This document shows positions 1 through 7,091 of a stretch of DNA of 64,000 nt, one piece after another. Under the pieces are notes generated by a model that saw only the letters and a program-made list of their open reading frames with translations, did not search any database and had not been told where the DNA came from. The stretch's first letter is position 1. Every line of letters starts with the position of its first letter. A program made the translations under genes and the position numbers. This DNA comes from an uncultured Eubacteriales bacterium (GTDB lineage: Bacteria > Bacillota > Clostridia > Oscillospirales > Oscillospiraceae). The stretch covers positions 24,019-88,018 of the forward strand of contig ONEB01000008.1 in NCBI GenBank assembly GCA_900316745.1, given 5' to 3'.

Positions 1-1
1 C

Positions 2-130
2 GTGTTTTCGGCGCTCTCAGGCTGGCTGATCCTCGGCGAGCGGCTCTCGCCCCGTGAGCTTCTCGGCAGCGCGCTCATGTTCGCCGCCATTGTGCTGGCG
101 CAGGTGGAGTTCAGACCAAAACGGTCATAA
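2..130 (+). CDS. EamA-type drug/metabolite exporter, C-terminal fragment
   Basis: Only the last 42 codons are inside the window; the frame is open from base 2 to the TAA ending at 130. The translation contains SGWLILGERLSPRELLGSAL, followed by a hydrophobic helix and a short basic tail (RPKRS). A hydrophobic segment, then GE(R/K)LSP, then a last helix is the usual end of EamA/DMT-superfamily permeases (ten-helix inner-membrane exporters of metabolites). The substrate cannot be judged from this fragment. A bidirectional hairpin follows at once and separates it from the convergent nucleoside transporter genes. Confidence 0.75.
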   Translation: MFSALSGWLILGERLSPRELLGSALMFAAIVLAQVEFRPKRS

Positions 131-133
131 AGC

Positions 134-164
134 AAAAGCCTCACCCATCAGGGTGAGGCTTTTT
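134..164. terminator. Bidirectional rho-independent terminator
   Basis: A ten-base stem (agcctcaccc / gggtgaggct) with a four-base loop is bounded by an A tract on the left and a T tract on the right. It can end both the rightward EamA gene and the leftward nucleoside-transport operon. Confidence 0.85.
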
Positions 165-176
165 ACTTGAGTAATA

Positions 177-1118
177 CTATCTTTGTCCTTTTTCGTACGG
201 GATGCCCTCGGCCTTCGGGGCGCGGGATTGACGCGACGTAAACGCCAGCACGATCAGGGAGATGATGTACGGCAGCATGTTGTACACCGAGCCCGGGATG
301 TGCAGGTTCACGAGGAAGTCGAAGCCGAAGTACACGTTCGACAGCGCGCGGAACAATCCGAACAGCAGCGCCGCGAGCGCGATGCGCGTCGGCTTCCACT
401 GACCGAAGATCATGACCGCCAGCGCGAGGAAGCCGAAGCCGGCGACGCCGTTTTCAAACTTCCACTCGGACACGCCCGCGAGGATGTAGCAGATGCCGCC
501 GAGTCCGCCGAGCGCGCCGGAGATCAGCACGCCCGCCCAGCGCATCTTGTAGACGTTGATGCCCACGGAGTCCGCCGCCTGCGGGTGCTCGCCGCAGGCC
601 ATCATGCGCAGACCGAACTTGGTCTTGTAGAGCGTGACATAGGCGAAGATGAGCGCGGCGATCGCGATGAGCATGAACCAGTTGAACTCAAACCCGCCGA
701 TGTTGACGAGAAACGCCTTCTTCGGGGAGACGTACTGGATCGTGGAGGACACGTCGTCGGGGTTCGCGGCGGTGTTGATCGCCTTGACGATGACCGTCGC
801 CATGGCGACACCGAGCATGTTCAGCGCGGTGCCGACGATGGTCTGGTCCGCCTTGAAGTTGATGGAGGCGACGGCGAGCAGCGCGCTGTAGGCTACGCCC
901 AGCACGACGCTCCCGAGCAGCGTGCACACGACGATTACGAAGGCCGACGTGCCCGCCGGGAGATAGCGCATCACGAGCGCGCCGCCGAGCGCGCCGATGA
1001 CCATGATGCCCTCAAGCCCGAGGTTGATGACGCCGGAGTGCTCCGAGAAGCAGCCGCCCAGCGCGACCAGCAGCAGGACAGAGGCAAAGATCAGCGTGTA
1101 TTGAATGAGCAGCAGCAT
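177..1118 (-). CDS. nupQ: Nucleoside ABC transporter, permease subunit (NupQ/BmpC-like)
   Basis: 313 residues, almost entirely hydrophobic helices, of the BPD_transp_2 family used by sugar and nucleoside importers. Early residues GGCFSEHSGVINLGLEGIM are the family signature (SE..GVIN.GLEG.M). The gene is the last of three tightly joined genes: its ATG shares one base with the stop of the other permease (TAATG), implying translational coupling. With the ATPase and the BMP lipoprotein it forms a purine/pyrimidine nucleoside importer of the YufNOPQ/NupNOPQ type in the cytoplasmic membrane. The family call is firm; exact nucleoside specificity is inferred from the BMP lipoprotein and the nearby deoD. 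Confidence 0.88.
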   Translation of the reverse strand: MLLLIQYTLIFASVLLLVALGGCFSEHSGVINLGLEGIMVIGALGGALVMRYLPAGTSAFVIVVCTLLGSVVLGVAYSALLAVASINFKADQTIVGTALNMLGVAMATVIVKAINTAANPDDVSSTIQYVSPKKAFLVNIGGFEFNWFMLIAIAALIFAYVTLYKTKFGLRMMACGEHPQAADSVGINVYKMRWAGVLISGALGGLGGICYILAGVSEWKFENGVAGFGFLALAVMIFGQWKPTRIALAALLFGLFRALSNVYFGFDFLVNLHIPGSVYNMLPYIISLIVLAFTSRQSRAPKAEGIPYEKGQR

Positions 1119-2251
1119 TATGCCTCGCCTCCTTTCCCGGTCTTGGCGCGCGCCTGTTTTTCACGATACTCGCGCTCCTCGCGCCTGTTGATGGCGTTCG
1201 TCATGGCGTGCTTCATGAACAGCACGAAGCCGCACAGATAGATGATGATCGAGGAGATCAGGCTCGAGATCTGCGGGCTGTAGAGCTTCAGATCCAGATG
1301 GCTGCCGCCCTCGGTGATGTGCTGGATGAAGAACGAGGAGAAGATCGTGCCGATCGGGTTCAGACCGCCGAGGAACGTCGCAGCGATGCCGTTGAAGCCC
1401 ATGTTCGGAACCGACGAGGCCGTGCAGGTCCACTGCTCGTGGCCCGTCTGGTAAAAGAGCGAGCCGCCCAGACCCGCCAGCGCGCCCGCGAGCACCAGCG
1501 TGAGGATGATGTTGCGGTGCTCCGCCATACCGGCGTACTTCGCCGCGTTGCGGTTGAAGCCCGTGGCCTTGAGCTCGTAGCCGAGCTTCGTCTTCTCGAG
1601 CACGACCCAGACGAGGATCGCGAGGAGAATCGAGAGCGGCACGGCGAGCGTGACAAACTTGTTGCCGAAGAGCTTGTCCAGCCCCAGCGAGGGGAGGATC
1701 GCGGCGCGGCCCGCGCTGAACATGTCGCGCGTGTGGTTGCCGCCGGTCTCCTGGACGTTCGAGAGGATCATGTTCGCGGTGTAGAGGCCGATCCAGTTGA
1801 GCATGATGCCGGAGATGACCTCGTTGACGTTGCAGTAGGACTTCAGAAGGCCCACGACCGCGCCGAACACCGCGCCCGCGACGATCGCAAACAGCATGCA
1901 CGGAAGCCAGCTCCAGCCCCACGCGAGCGCCGCGTACAGGCAGGCGCAGGAGCCCGCGACGTACTGTCCGGCGACGCCGATGTTGAACAGGCCGACCTTG
2001 TAGGCAAAGAGCACCGACAGCGCGCACATCAAAAGCGGCGCGGTCTTGATGAGCGTCGTGCCGAAGTACTTGAACTGCGCCTGCGGACGGTTGTAGTTGA
2101 AGAAGTTCTTGACGATGTTCAGGATCGCCTCGCCGGCGCCGGCGGGGTTGATGAACAAAAGCACGATATAGCCGATGAAGAGGCCCAGCAAAATGCAGAT
2201 CAGGGAGGCGAGCAGGGACTGCACGGCGTTGTTTTTCAGAAGCTTTCTCAT
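1118..2251 (-). CDS. nupP: Nucleoside ABC transporter, permease subunit (NupP-like)
   Basis: 377 residues, with one N-terminal helix followed by a BPD_transp_2 core of about eight to ten helices. The segments KVGLFNIGVAGQY and NEVISGIMLNWI are typical of the longer permease in nucleoside/BMP importers (G.FNIG.eGQ; N.vistlmlN.i). Its start overlaps the stop of the ATPase gene by four bases (ATGA), and its own stop overlaps the next permease, so the three genes are co-translated. A charged tail (RREEREYREKQ) is probably cytoplasmic. It pairs with the 313-residue permease to form the membrane channel. Confidence 0.88.
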   Translation of the reverse strand: MRKLLKNNAVQSLLASLICILLGLFIGYIVLLFINPAGAGEAILNIVKNFFNYNRPQAQFKYFGTTLIKTAPLLMCALSVLFAYKVGLFNIGVAGQYVAGSCACLYAALAWGWSWLPCMLFAIVAGAVFGAVVGLLKSYCNVNEVISGIMLNWIGLYTANMILSNVQETGGNHTRDMFSAGRAAILPSLGLDKLFGNKFVTLAVPLSILLAILVWVVLEKTKLGYELKATGFNRNAAKYAGMAEHRNIILTLVLAGALAGLGGSLFYQTGHEQWTCTASSVPNMGFNGIAATFLGGLNPIGTIFSSFFIQHITEGGSHLDLKLYSPQISSLISSIIIYLCGFVLFMKHAMTNAINRREEREYREKQARAKTGKGGEA

Positions 2252-3786
2252 TTCGCCACCTCGTCTCTCTTCGCGCCCGCCATGTACAGGCCGAGCTCCT
2301 CCTGCGTGGTTTTCTTCGGGTCGAGCTCGCCGACGATCTCACCCTCGTACATCACGAGGATGCGGTCGGGCACGTCCATGACCTCGTCGAGCTCGAGCGA
2401 CACCAGCAGCACCGCCTTGCCGGCGTCGCGCTGGGCGATGAGCTGCTTGTGGACGGACTCGATCGCGCCGACGTCCAGACCGCGCGTGGGCTGCACGGCC
2501 AGCAGCAGCTGCGGATCGCGGTCGATCTCGCGGGCGATGATCGCCTTCTGCTGGTTGCCGCCGGACATGGCGCGCGCCGTCGTCACGGGGCCCTGTCCGG
2601 AGCGAACGTCGTATTCCTCGATCAGGCGCTCGGCGTATTCGCGGATCTCTTTGCGCTTCAAAAAGCCCGCCTTGTCCGTGAACTGCGGCTCAAAGTAGCG
2701 CTGGAGGACGATGTTGTATTCCAGCGAGTAGTCCAGCACGAGACCGTGCTTGTGGCGGTCCTCCGGGATGTGGCTCATGCCGGACACGGAGCGCTTGCGG
2801 ATCGGCATGCGCGTGATGTCCCTGCCGCACATCTCGATCTTGCCGGACTTGAGCGGCTCCAGTCCGCTCAGACCGTAGACCAGCTCTGTCTGGCCGTTGC
2901 CGTCGATGCCCGCGATGCAGACGATCTCGCCCGCGCGCACCTGGAACGACACGTTCTTCACGGCGTCGTTCTTGTGGACCTTCGAGGCCACGGTCATGTT
3001 CTCCACGTTCAGAATCACGTCGCCGGGCTCGGCGGGCTTTTTCTCGACGTGGAAGTTCACGCTGCGGCCGACCATCATGGCCGAGAGATCCTCCATGGTG
3101 GTGTTCTTCGTCTCGACCGTGCCGATGTACTTGCCCTTGCGCAGCACGGTGCAGCGGTCGGCGACCGCCATGATCTCCGCGAGCTTGTGGGAGATGAAGA
3201 GGATGCTCTTGCCCTCCTTGGCGAGATTCTTCATGATCGCCATCAGCTCGTCGATCTCCTGCGGCGTGAGCACGGCGGTGGGCTCGTCGAAAATCAGGAT
3301 CTCGTTTTCGCGGTAGAGCATCTTCAGGATCTCGGTGCGCTGCTGCATGCCGACGGTGATGTCCTCGATCTTCGCGTCGGGGTCGATCTGCAGGCCGTAG
3401 CGTTCGGAGAGCTCCAGCACCTTCTCGCGCGCCTCCTTCTTCTGCAGGAAGCCGTGCTTGTTCGGCTCCACGCCGAGGATGATGTTGTCGAGCACCGTGA
3501 AGCACTCGACCAGCTTGAAGTGCTGGTGCACCATGCCGATGCCGAGGTCGTTTGCGTCGTTCGGGTCCTTGATCGTGACGACCTTGCCGTCTTTTTTAAT
3601 GACGCCCTCCTCCGCCTGATACAGACCGAACAGGACGCTCATCAGCGTGGACTTGCCCGCGCCGTTCTCGCCGAGCAGCGCGTGGATCTCGCCCTTTTTC
3701 AGCTGCAGGGTGATGTTGTCGTTCGCGATGATGCCGGGGAACCGCTTGGTGATGTTCAGCATCTCAATCGCGTATGGTGTTCCCAA
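2248..3786 (-). CDS. nupO: Nucleoside ABC transporter, duplicated ATPase subunit (NupO-like)
   Basis: 512 residues made of two fused ABC ATPase domains, as in sugar and nucleoside importers. The first domain has Walker A GENGAGKST near residue 40, a Q-loop (VHQHFKLV) and Walker B LIFDEPTAVLTP. The second has the degenerate AGIDGNGQTEL in place of Walker A, then signature SGGNQQK and QPTRGLD. Degeneration of the second nucleotide site is usual in this family (compare RbsA, YufO). It is the first gene of the three-gene ATPase-permease-permease unit and has its own promoter behind a terminator that follows the binding-protein gene. Confidence 0.9.
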   Translation of the reverse strand: MGTPYAIEMLNITKRFPGIIANDNITLQLKKGEIHALLGENGAGKSTLMSVLFGLYQAEEGVIKKDGKVVTIKDPNDANDLGIGMVHQHFKLVECFTVLDNIILGVEPNKHGFLQKKEAREKVLELSERYGLQIDPDAKIEDITVGMQQRTEILKMLYRENEILIFDEPTAVLTPQEIDELMAIMKNLAKEGKSILFISHKLAEIMAVADRCTVLRKGKYIGTVETKNTTMEDLSAMMVGRSVNFHVEKKPAEPGDVILNVENMTVASKVHKNDAVKNVSFQVRAGEIVCIAGIDGNGQTELVYGLSGLEPLKSGKIEMCGRDITRMPIRKRSVSGMSHIPEDRHKHGLVLDYSLEYNIVLQRYFEPQFTDKAGFLKRKEIREYAERLIEEYDVRSGQGPVTTARAMSGGNQQKAIIAREIDRDPQLLLAVQPTRGLDVGAIESVHKQLIAQRDAGKAVLLVSLELDEVMDVPDRILVMYEGEIVGELDPKKTTQEELGLYMAGAKRDEVAK

Positions 3787-3847
3787 GTCTCATGCCCTCC
3801 TTTCGGATTATGCCGCGCAAACCGGACGCGCGGGCACATATATGATT

Positions 3848-3876
3848 ATTATACAATACGCGCCACTGCAAAGTAA
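3848..3876 (-). promoter_or_regulatory. Promoter for the nucleoside ABC ATPase-permease unit
   Basis: On the minus strand a TTACTT -35 box (3871-3876) and a consensus TATAAT -10 box (3848-3853) are 17 bases apart, about 60 bases before the ATPase start and after the terminator of the lipoprotein gene. The transport subunits can therefore be transcribed independently of the binding protein. Confidence 0.7.
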
Positions 3877-3930
3877 AGGGAAATTGTCGGAAACGCAGAC
3901 ATTTTGCCGGATGAAGGTATTTTTGCGCAG

Positions 3931-3966
3931 CAAAAAAAGACTGCCGCTTTCGCAGCAGTCTTTTTG
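3931..3966 (-). terminator. Terminator after the BMP lipoprotein gene
   Basis: On the minus strand, gactgctgcgaaagcggcagtc folds into a hairpin and is followed directly by a run of seven T. It starts just after the stop of the lipoprotein gene. Partial read-through would explain how the binding protein can be made in excess over the transporter subunits. Confidence 0.85.
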
Positions 3967-3978
3967 ATTGGAATCGGC

Positions 3979-5187
3979 TTACTTGATGTTGCCGAGCCAG
4001 GAGACCTGGCAGGCGGTGGTTTCGGGCTCGGAGTCGATGCTGTCGGAGACCTTGATCTTGCCGTCGAACATATCCTTGACGAGGGCGTTGTAATCGTCAA
4101 CAGAGAAGCTGTCGGACCACTGCGTGCCGTCGCCGGTCGGGATGCCGACGTAGTTCAGGGACGGATCATCGCCGGAGACGAGACCCAGGGACTCGACCTT
4201 GCCGCCGAACTTCGTCCAGTTGTTGTTGAGGACGGTCTCGGTGAGCATGGTATCGACCGTGGCGGCCAGACCCTTCATCGCGGAGGTGACGGTCAGACCC
4301 TTGACCTCGGCGTATTTCTCGATGACACCGGCCTGATCGACGTCAACGCCGATGACCTTCGCGCCGTCGACCTTCTTGGCAGCGTCAACCGCGGAGGTGA
4401 AGATGCCGCCGCCGCAGGCGAAGACGACCTGCGTGCCATCAGCATACCAGGTGTCCATGGCGGCGGTGATGTCCGCGTCGCCGAAGAACTGGTTGCCGTA
4501 GGCGTACTTCATGGAGACGGTCTTTTCAAGCTTGGCAGCAGCCGCGTCGCAGCCCTGCACGAAGCCGTAGCCGTAGCGCTGCACGGCGGGAACGGCCATG
4601 CCGCCGAGGAAGCCGAGCTTCTCATAGCCGAGCATGACGGCTGCGTAGCCAGCCATGTAGCCGCAGAGCTCTTCCTTGTAGACGGCGCTGTAGACGTTGT
4701 CGGAGATGTGGGGCTCGTTGTCGGGATCGAGCAGCTCGTCGGTCGGGTTGCCGTCAGCGTCGGTCTTGTAGAAAGCGCTGGTGATGTCGTACTCGGAGAC
4801 GTCGAGCGCGATGAACTTCACATCGGGATACTCGTCCTGCACGGCAGCGATCGTGCCGGCGAAGGCGAAGCCGGGCATGACGATGACGTTGTAGCCCTCG
4901 TCAACGGCCTTCTCCACCATGGCCACGCGGTCGGCGGTGCTGTCGCCGGCGGGCTTGTAGTAGGTGAAGTCGATGTCGTTCTTTTCGCAGAACGCCTTGC
5001 TGGCCTCATAGGTGGTCTGGTTGAAGGACTGGTCGGTGATATCGCCGTAGTCGGTGATCATGGCGACTCTGTAGCCTTCGGCCTCAGCGGCGTCGCCGCC
5101 GTCGGCGGACTCGCCGCCCTTGTTGCCGCAGGCGGCCAGCGCGAACACCATCACCAGCGCGAGAAGCAGTGCGATGTACTTTTTCAT
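3979..5187 (-). CDS. nupN: BMP-family nucleoside-binding lipoprotein (NupN/BmpA-like)
   Basis: 402 residues from an ATG preceded by GGAGG eight bases upstream; an upstream in-frame ATG exists but lacks a ribosome site. The N terminus is a lipoprotein signal (KKYIALLLALVMVFALAAC; lipobox LAAC). A Gly/Ala-rich linker leads to a BMP (PF02608-type) domain: MITDYGDITDQSFNQ, GFAFAGTIAAVQDEYPDVKF and CGGGIFTSAVDAAKK match this family of substrate-binding proteins for purine nucleosides. It is anchored on the outer face of the membrane and would deliver nucleosides to the ABC unit next to it. It has its own promoter and terminator. Confidence 0.9.
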   Translation of the reverse strand: MKKYIALLLALVMVFALAACGNKGGESADGGDAAEAEGYRVAMITDYGDITDQSFNQTTYEASKAFCEKNDIDFTYYKPAGDSTADRVAMVEKAVDEGYNVIVMPGFAFAGTIAAVQDEYPDVKFIALDVSEYDITSAFYKTDADGNPTDELLDPDNEPHISDNVYSAVYKEELCGYMAGYAAVMLGYEKLGFLGGMAVPAVQRYGYGFVQGCDAAAAKLEKTVSMKYAYGNQFFGDADITAAMDTWYADGTQVVFACGGGIFTSAVDAAKKVDGAKVIGVDVDQAGVIEKYAEVKGLTVTSAMKGLAATVDTMLTETVLNNNWTKFGGKVESLGLVSGDDPSLNYVGIPTGDGTQWSDSFSVDDYNALVKDMFDGKIKVSDSIDSEPETTACQVSWLGNIK

Positions 5188-5258
5188 ACTGTGTTCCTCC
5201 ATTTTCAAATTTGTCCAAAGGACATATTTTGCGTAATTTGTCGCTTTACGCTCCTAAG

Positions 5259-5287
5259 AGTATAACATATCTGCGTAAAACTGGCAA
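5259..5287 (-). promoter_or_regulatory. Promoter of the BMP lipoprotein gene
   Basis: Minus-strand -35 TTGCCA (5282-5287) and -10 TATACT (5259-5264) are separated by exactly 17 bases. Transcription would start about 65 bases before the lipoprotein ATG. Confidence 0.75.
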
Positions 5288-5300
5288 TAAGAATGCTTTC

Positions 5301-5334
5301 TGAATTGTGAAATTTATCAATTATTCACAATTCA
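5301..5334. repeat. Perfect 11-bp inverted repeat between deoD and the lipoprotein promoter
   Basis: tgaattgtgaa at 5301-5311 is repeated in inverse as ttcacaattca at 5324-5334 with a 12-base AT-rich spacer. It lies just downstream of deoD and just upstream of the -35 box of the lipoprotein gene. It lacks a T run, so it is either a weak transcript end for deoD or an operator for the transporter; the sequence alone does not decide. Confidence 0.5.
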
Positions 5335-5353
5335 TGTCTGCGTCGACGTATGC

Positions 5354-6079
5354 TCAGAGCTGCGCCATCTTCACCGCCGTGTCGAGGGCGATCGTGATCA
5401 TCTGGCGCATGGAGCTCTGGCGCTCTGCGCTCGTGAGCTCCTCGGGCTTGTAGAAGTGATCTGAAATCGTGAAGATGCCGAGGGCGCGCTTGCCCGCGCG
5501 GGCGGCGTTCATGTAGAGACCGGCCGCCTCCATCTCGACGGCGAGAACGCCCATCTTCTTCCATTGTTCGGGACCGTCGTTGCCGTCGTTGTAGAAGTTG
5601 TCGGCGGACAGGACGTTGCCGACGTGCAGATCCACGCCGTTGTCCTTTGCGGCCTCGACGGCCTTGCTGAGGAGCGTGAAGTCGCAGATGGGAGCAAAGG
5701 TGCCGTTGATGTTGAACTGGTGCGCGAAGTTGGAGTCTGTGCAGGCGCCCTGACCCGCGACGACGTCCATCAGATTCAGGTCATCGTGCAGCGCGCCCGC
5801 GCTGCCGACGCGGATGATGTTGTCCACCTCGAAGAAGTTAAACAGCTCCCAGCTGTAAATGCCGATCGAGGGGATGCCCATGCCGGAGGCCATCACGGAG
5901 ACCGGGACGCCTTTCCAGGTGCCGGTGTAGCCCTGCACGCCGCGCACGTCGTTCACGAGCACGGGATTTTCCAGAAACGTCTCGGCGATCCACTTCGAGC
6001 GCAGCGGGTCGCCCGGCATGAGAACGGTCTTGGCAAAGTCGCCGACCTTGGCGGCGATATGGGGAGTGGGAACAGGCAT
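5354..6079 (-). CDS. deoD: Purine-nucleoside phosphorylase, DeoD type
   Basis: 241 residues, the usual length for the hexameric DeoD family (about 235-240). It phosphorolyses purine (deoxy)nucleosides to the base and (deoxy)ribose-1-phosphate in the cytoplasm. Landmarks are MPTPHI-like start (PVPTPHIAAKVGDFAKTVL), the phosphate-binding MPGDPLR near residue 20, MGIPSIGIYSWEL, RVGSAGAL near 85 and VEMEAAGLY near 180, all family signatures. The ATG follows a GGAGG. It sits just upstream (in transcription) of the nucleoside importer genes, so uptake and phosphorolysis are linked, although a separate promoter serves each. Confidence 0.95.
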   Translation of the reverse strand: MPVPTPHIAAKVGDFAKTVLMPGDPLRSKWIAETFLENPVLVNDVRGVQGYTGTWKGVPVSVMASGMGIPSIGIYSWELFNFFEVDNIIRVGSAGALHDDLNLMDVVAGQGACTDSNFAHQFNINGTFAPICDFTLLSKAVEAAKDNGVDLHVGNVLSADNFYNDGNDGPEQWKKMGVLAVEMEAAGLYMNAARAGKRALGIFTISDHFYKPEELTSAERQSSMRQMITIALDTAVKMAQL

Positions 6080-6110
6080 GATTCGTTCCTCCTTTGTATT
6101 TGATAATATT

Positions 6111-6140
6111 ATGATACAAATAACCCGGAACCGCTGTCAA
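6111..6140 (-). promoter_or_regulatory. deoD promoter embedded in the preceding hairpin
   Basis: On the minus strand a consensus TTGACA (6135-6140) and a TATCAT -10 box (6111-6116) are 18 bases apart. The -35 box lies in the loop of an imperfect hairpin (acccggaaccgc / gcgattccgggt, 6123-6152) that follows the XRE regulator gene, so termination of that gene and initiation of deoD use the same DNA. Confidence 0.65.
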
Positions 6141-6160
6141 GCGATTCCGGGTAATTTTTT

Positions 6161-6355
6161 TCAGTCCTCCCAAAACAGCTCGTCGAGCGTTTTGCCGAGC
6201 GCCTTGCAAATGGCGACGCAGAGGTTGATCGTGGGGTTGTAGTCACCCTTTTCGATGGCGGAGATCGTCTGGCGCGACACGCCGACGCGCTCCGCGAGCT
6301 GCTGCTGCGAGAGGTCGAGCCCCGCACGGGCGGCCTTCAGGCGGAGATTCTTCAT
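6161..6355 (-). CDS. Small XRE-family transcriptional regulator
   Basis: 64 residues that are essentially one Cro/C1-type helix-turn-helix: LSQQQLAERVGVSRQTISAI then EKGDYNPTINLCVAICKALG. Such mini-regulators (YozG/XRE type) are dimeric DNA-binding proteins. Its ATG overlaps the stop of the membrane protein gene before it by four bases (ATGA), so the two are translated as a pair. The pairing of a 60-70 residue XRE protein with a five- to six-helix membrane protein is common in Firmicutes and suggests a regulator whose partner senses a membrane signal; that role is inference. Confidence 0.85.
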   Translation of the reverse strand: MKNLRLKAARAGLDLSQQQLAERVGVSRQTISAIEKGDYNPTINLCVAICKALGKTLDELFWED

Positions 6356-6876
6356 TCGTCATCGTCCTCCTTCGGCTTTTGCACAGCCTTCACAATGATC
6401 GCGAGCAGCACGATGGCGAACACCGCTGCGCAGATGATCGGCAGCACACGCATCGTGAGCACGCCGTCCTGAATGAGGCCGCCCTCACGGATGTTGCCGA
6501 CAGCGTTCACGATCTGGGAGAAGATGACCGCGGCGTAGAGGATGATATAGCTCTTCGGGCGGTTTTTCGCCGTGAAGAAGGCGTCGCGCGCGATGCTCTC
6601 CACCGCAAAGGCCACGATGCCCACGAACATGGCGATCAGCGCGCTCACGCCGTCAGCCATCAGCGGACGCTCCACCATCACGACGGCGATCCCGTACAGC
6701 GCCGAGAAGATCATCACCGCGAAAAACGCATGCTGATACGCCTTGCCGCGAATGAGCTCCTGCCGCTCGTCGAATTCGCCCGGCTTGCCGCGCTTTTTGT
6801 TGATGGCCGCGATGACCGCGAAGATGCCCAGCGCTACCGCAATGCCGACCAGGATTCCGATGTTGTATGCACTCAT
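6352..6876 (-). CDS. DUF2178-like membrane protein partnered with the XRE regulator
   Basis: 174 residues from an ATG with GGAGG eight bases upstream (a longer in-frame start at 6942 has no ribosome site and overlaps the promoter). About five transmembrane helices are visible, with a conserved-looking cytoplasmic loop KRGKPGEFDERQELIRGKAY after the first helix. The FDERQ...GKA pattern is characteristic of DUF2178/DUF6773-like proteins that accompany small XRE regulators. The C terminus is charged (QKPKEDDDE). The function is unknown. It is transcribed from the promoter at 6922-6950 together with the regulator. Confidence 0.7.
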   Translation of the reverse strand: MSAYNIGILVGIAVALGIFAVIAAINKKRGKPGEFDERQELIRGKAYQHAFFAVMIFSALYGIAVVMVERPLMADGVSALIAMFVGIVAFAVESIARDAFFTAKNRPKSYIILYAAVIFSQIVNAVGNIREGGLIQDGVLTMRVLPIICAAVFAIVLLAIIVKAVQKPKEDDDE

Positions 6877-6921
6877 AATAAAACCTCCATTCGGGGATGT
6901 CGAGTCCCCTGTTCTGGTTTC

Positions 6922-6950
6922 AATATACACCTGTGCAAGCATAATGTCAA
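6922..6950 (-). promoter_or_regulatory. Promoter of the membrane protein/XRE pair
   Basis: Consensus TTGACA (6945-6950) and TATATT (6922-6927) on the minus strand with a 17-base spacer, about 40 bases before the membrane protein start. Confidence 0.75.
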
Positions 6951-7024
6951 GTATATTTTACAAAAATCTTTTCACAAAGGAATAATGCTGTTTCTTAAAA
7001 ATTCCAAAACAGGCGCTTCGGGGC

Positions 7025-7053
7025 TTGCCTCATGTCGAATGGTGTATTAAAAT
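7025..7053 (+). promoter_or_regulatory. Promoter of the SLH-anchored deacetylase
   Basis: TTGCCT (7025-7030) and TAAAAT (7048-7053) are 17 bases apart, and an AAGGAGGAG ribosome site follows before the ATG at 7092. Confidence 0.6.
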
Positions 7054-7091
7054 GGAAGCATCATCAAATATAATAAGGAGGAGAGAAAACC

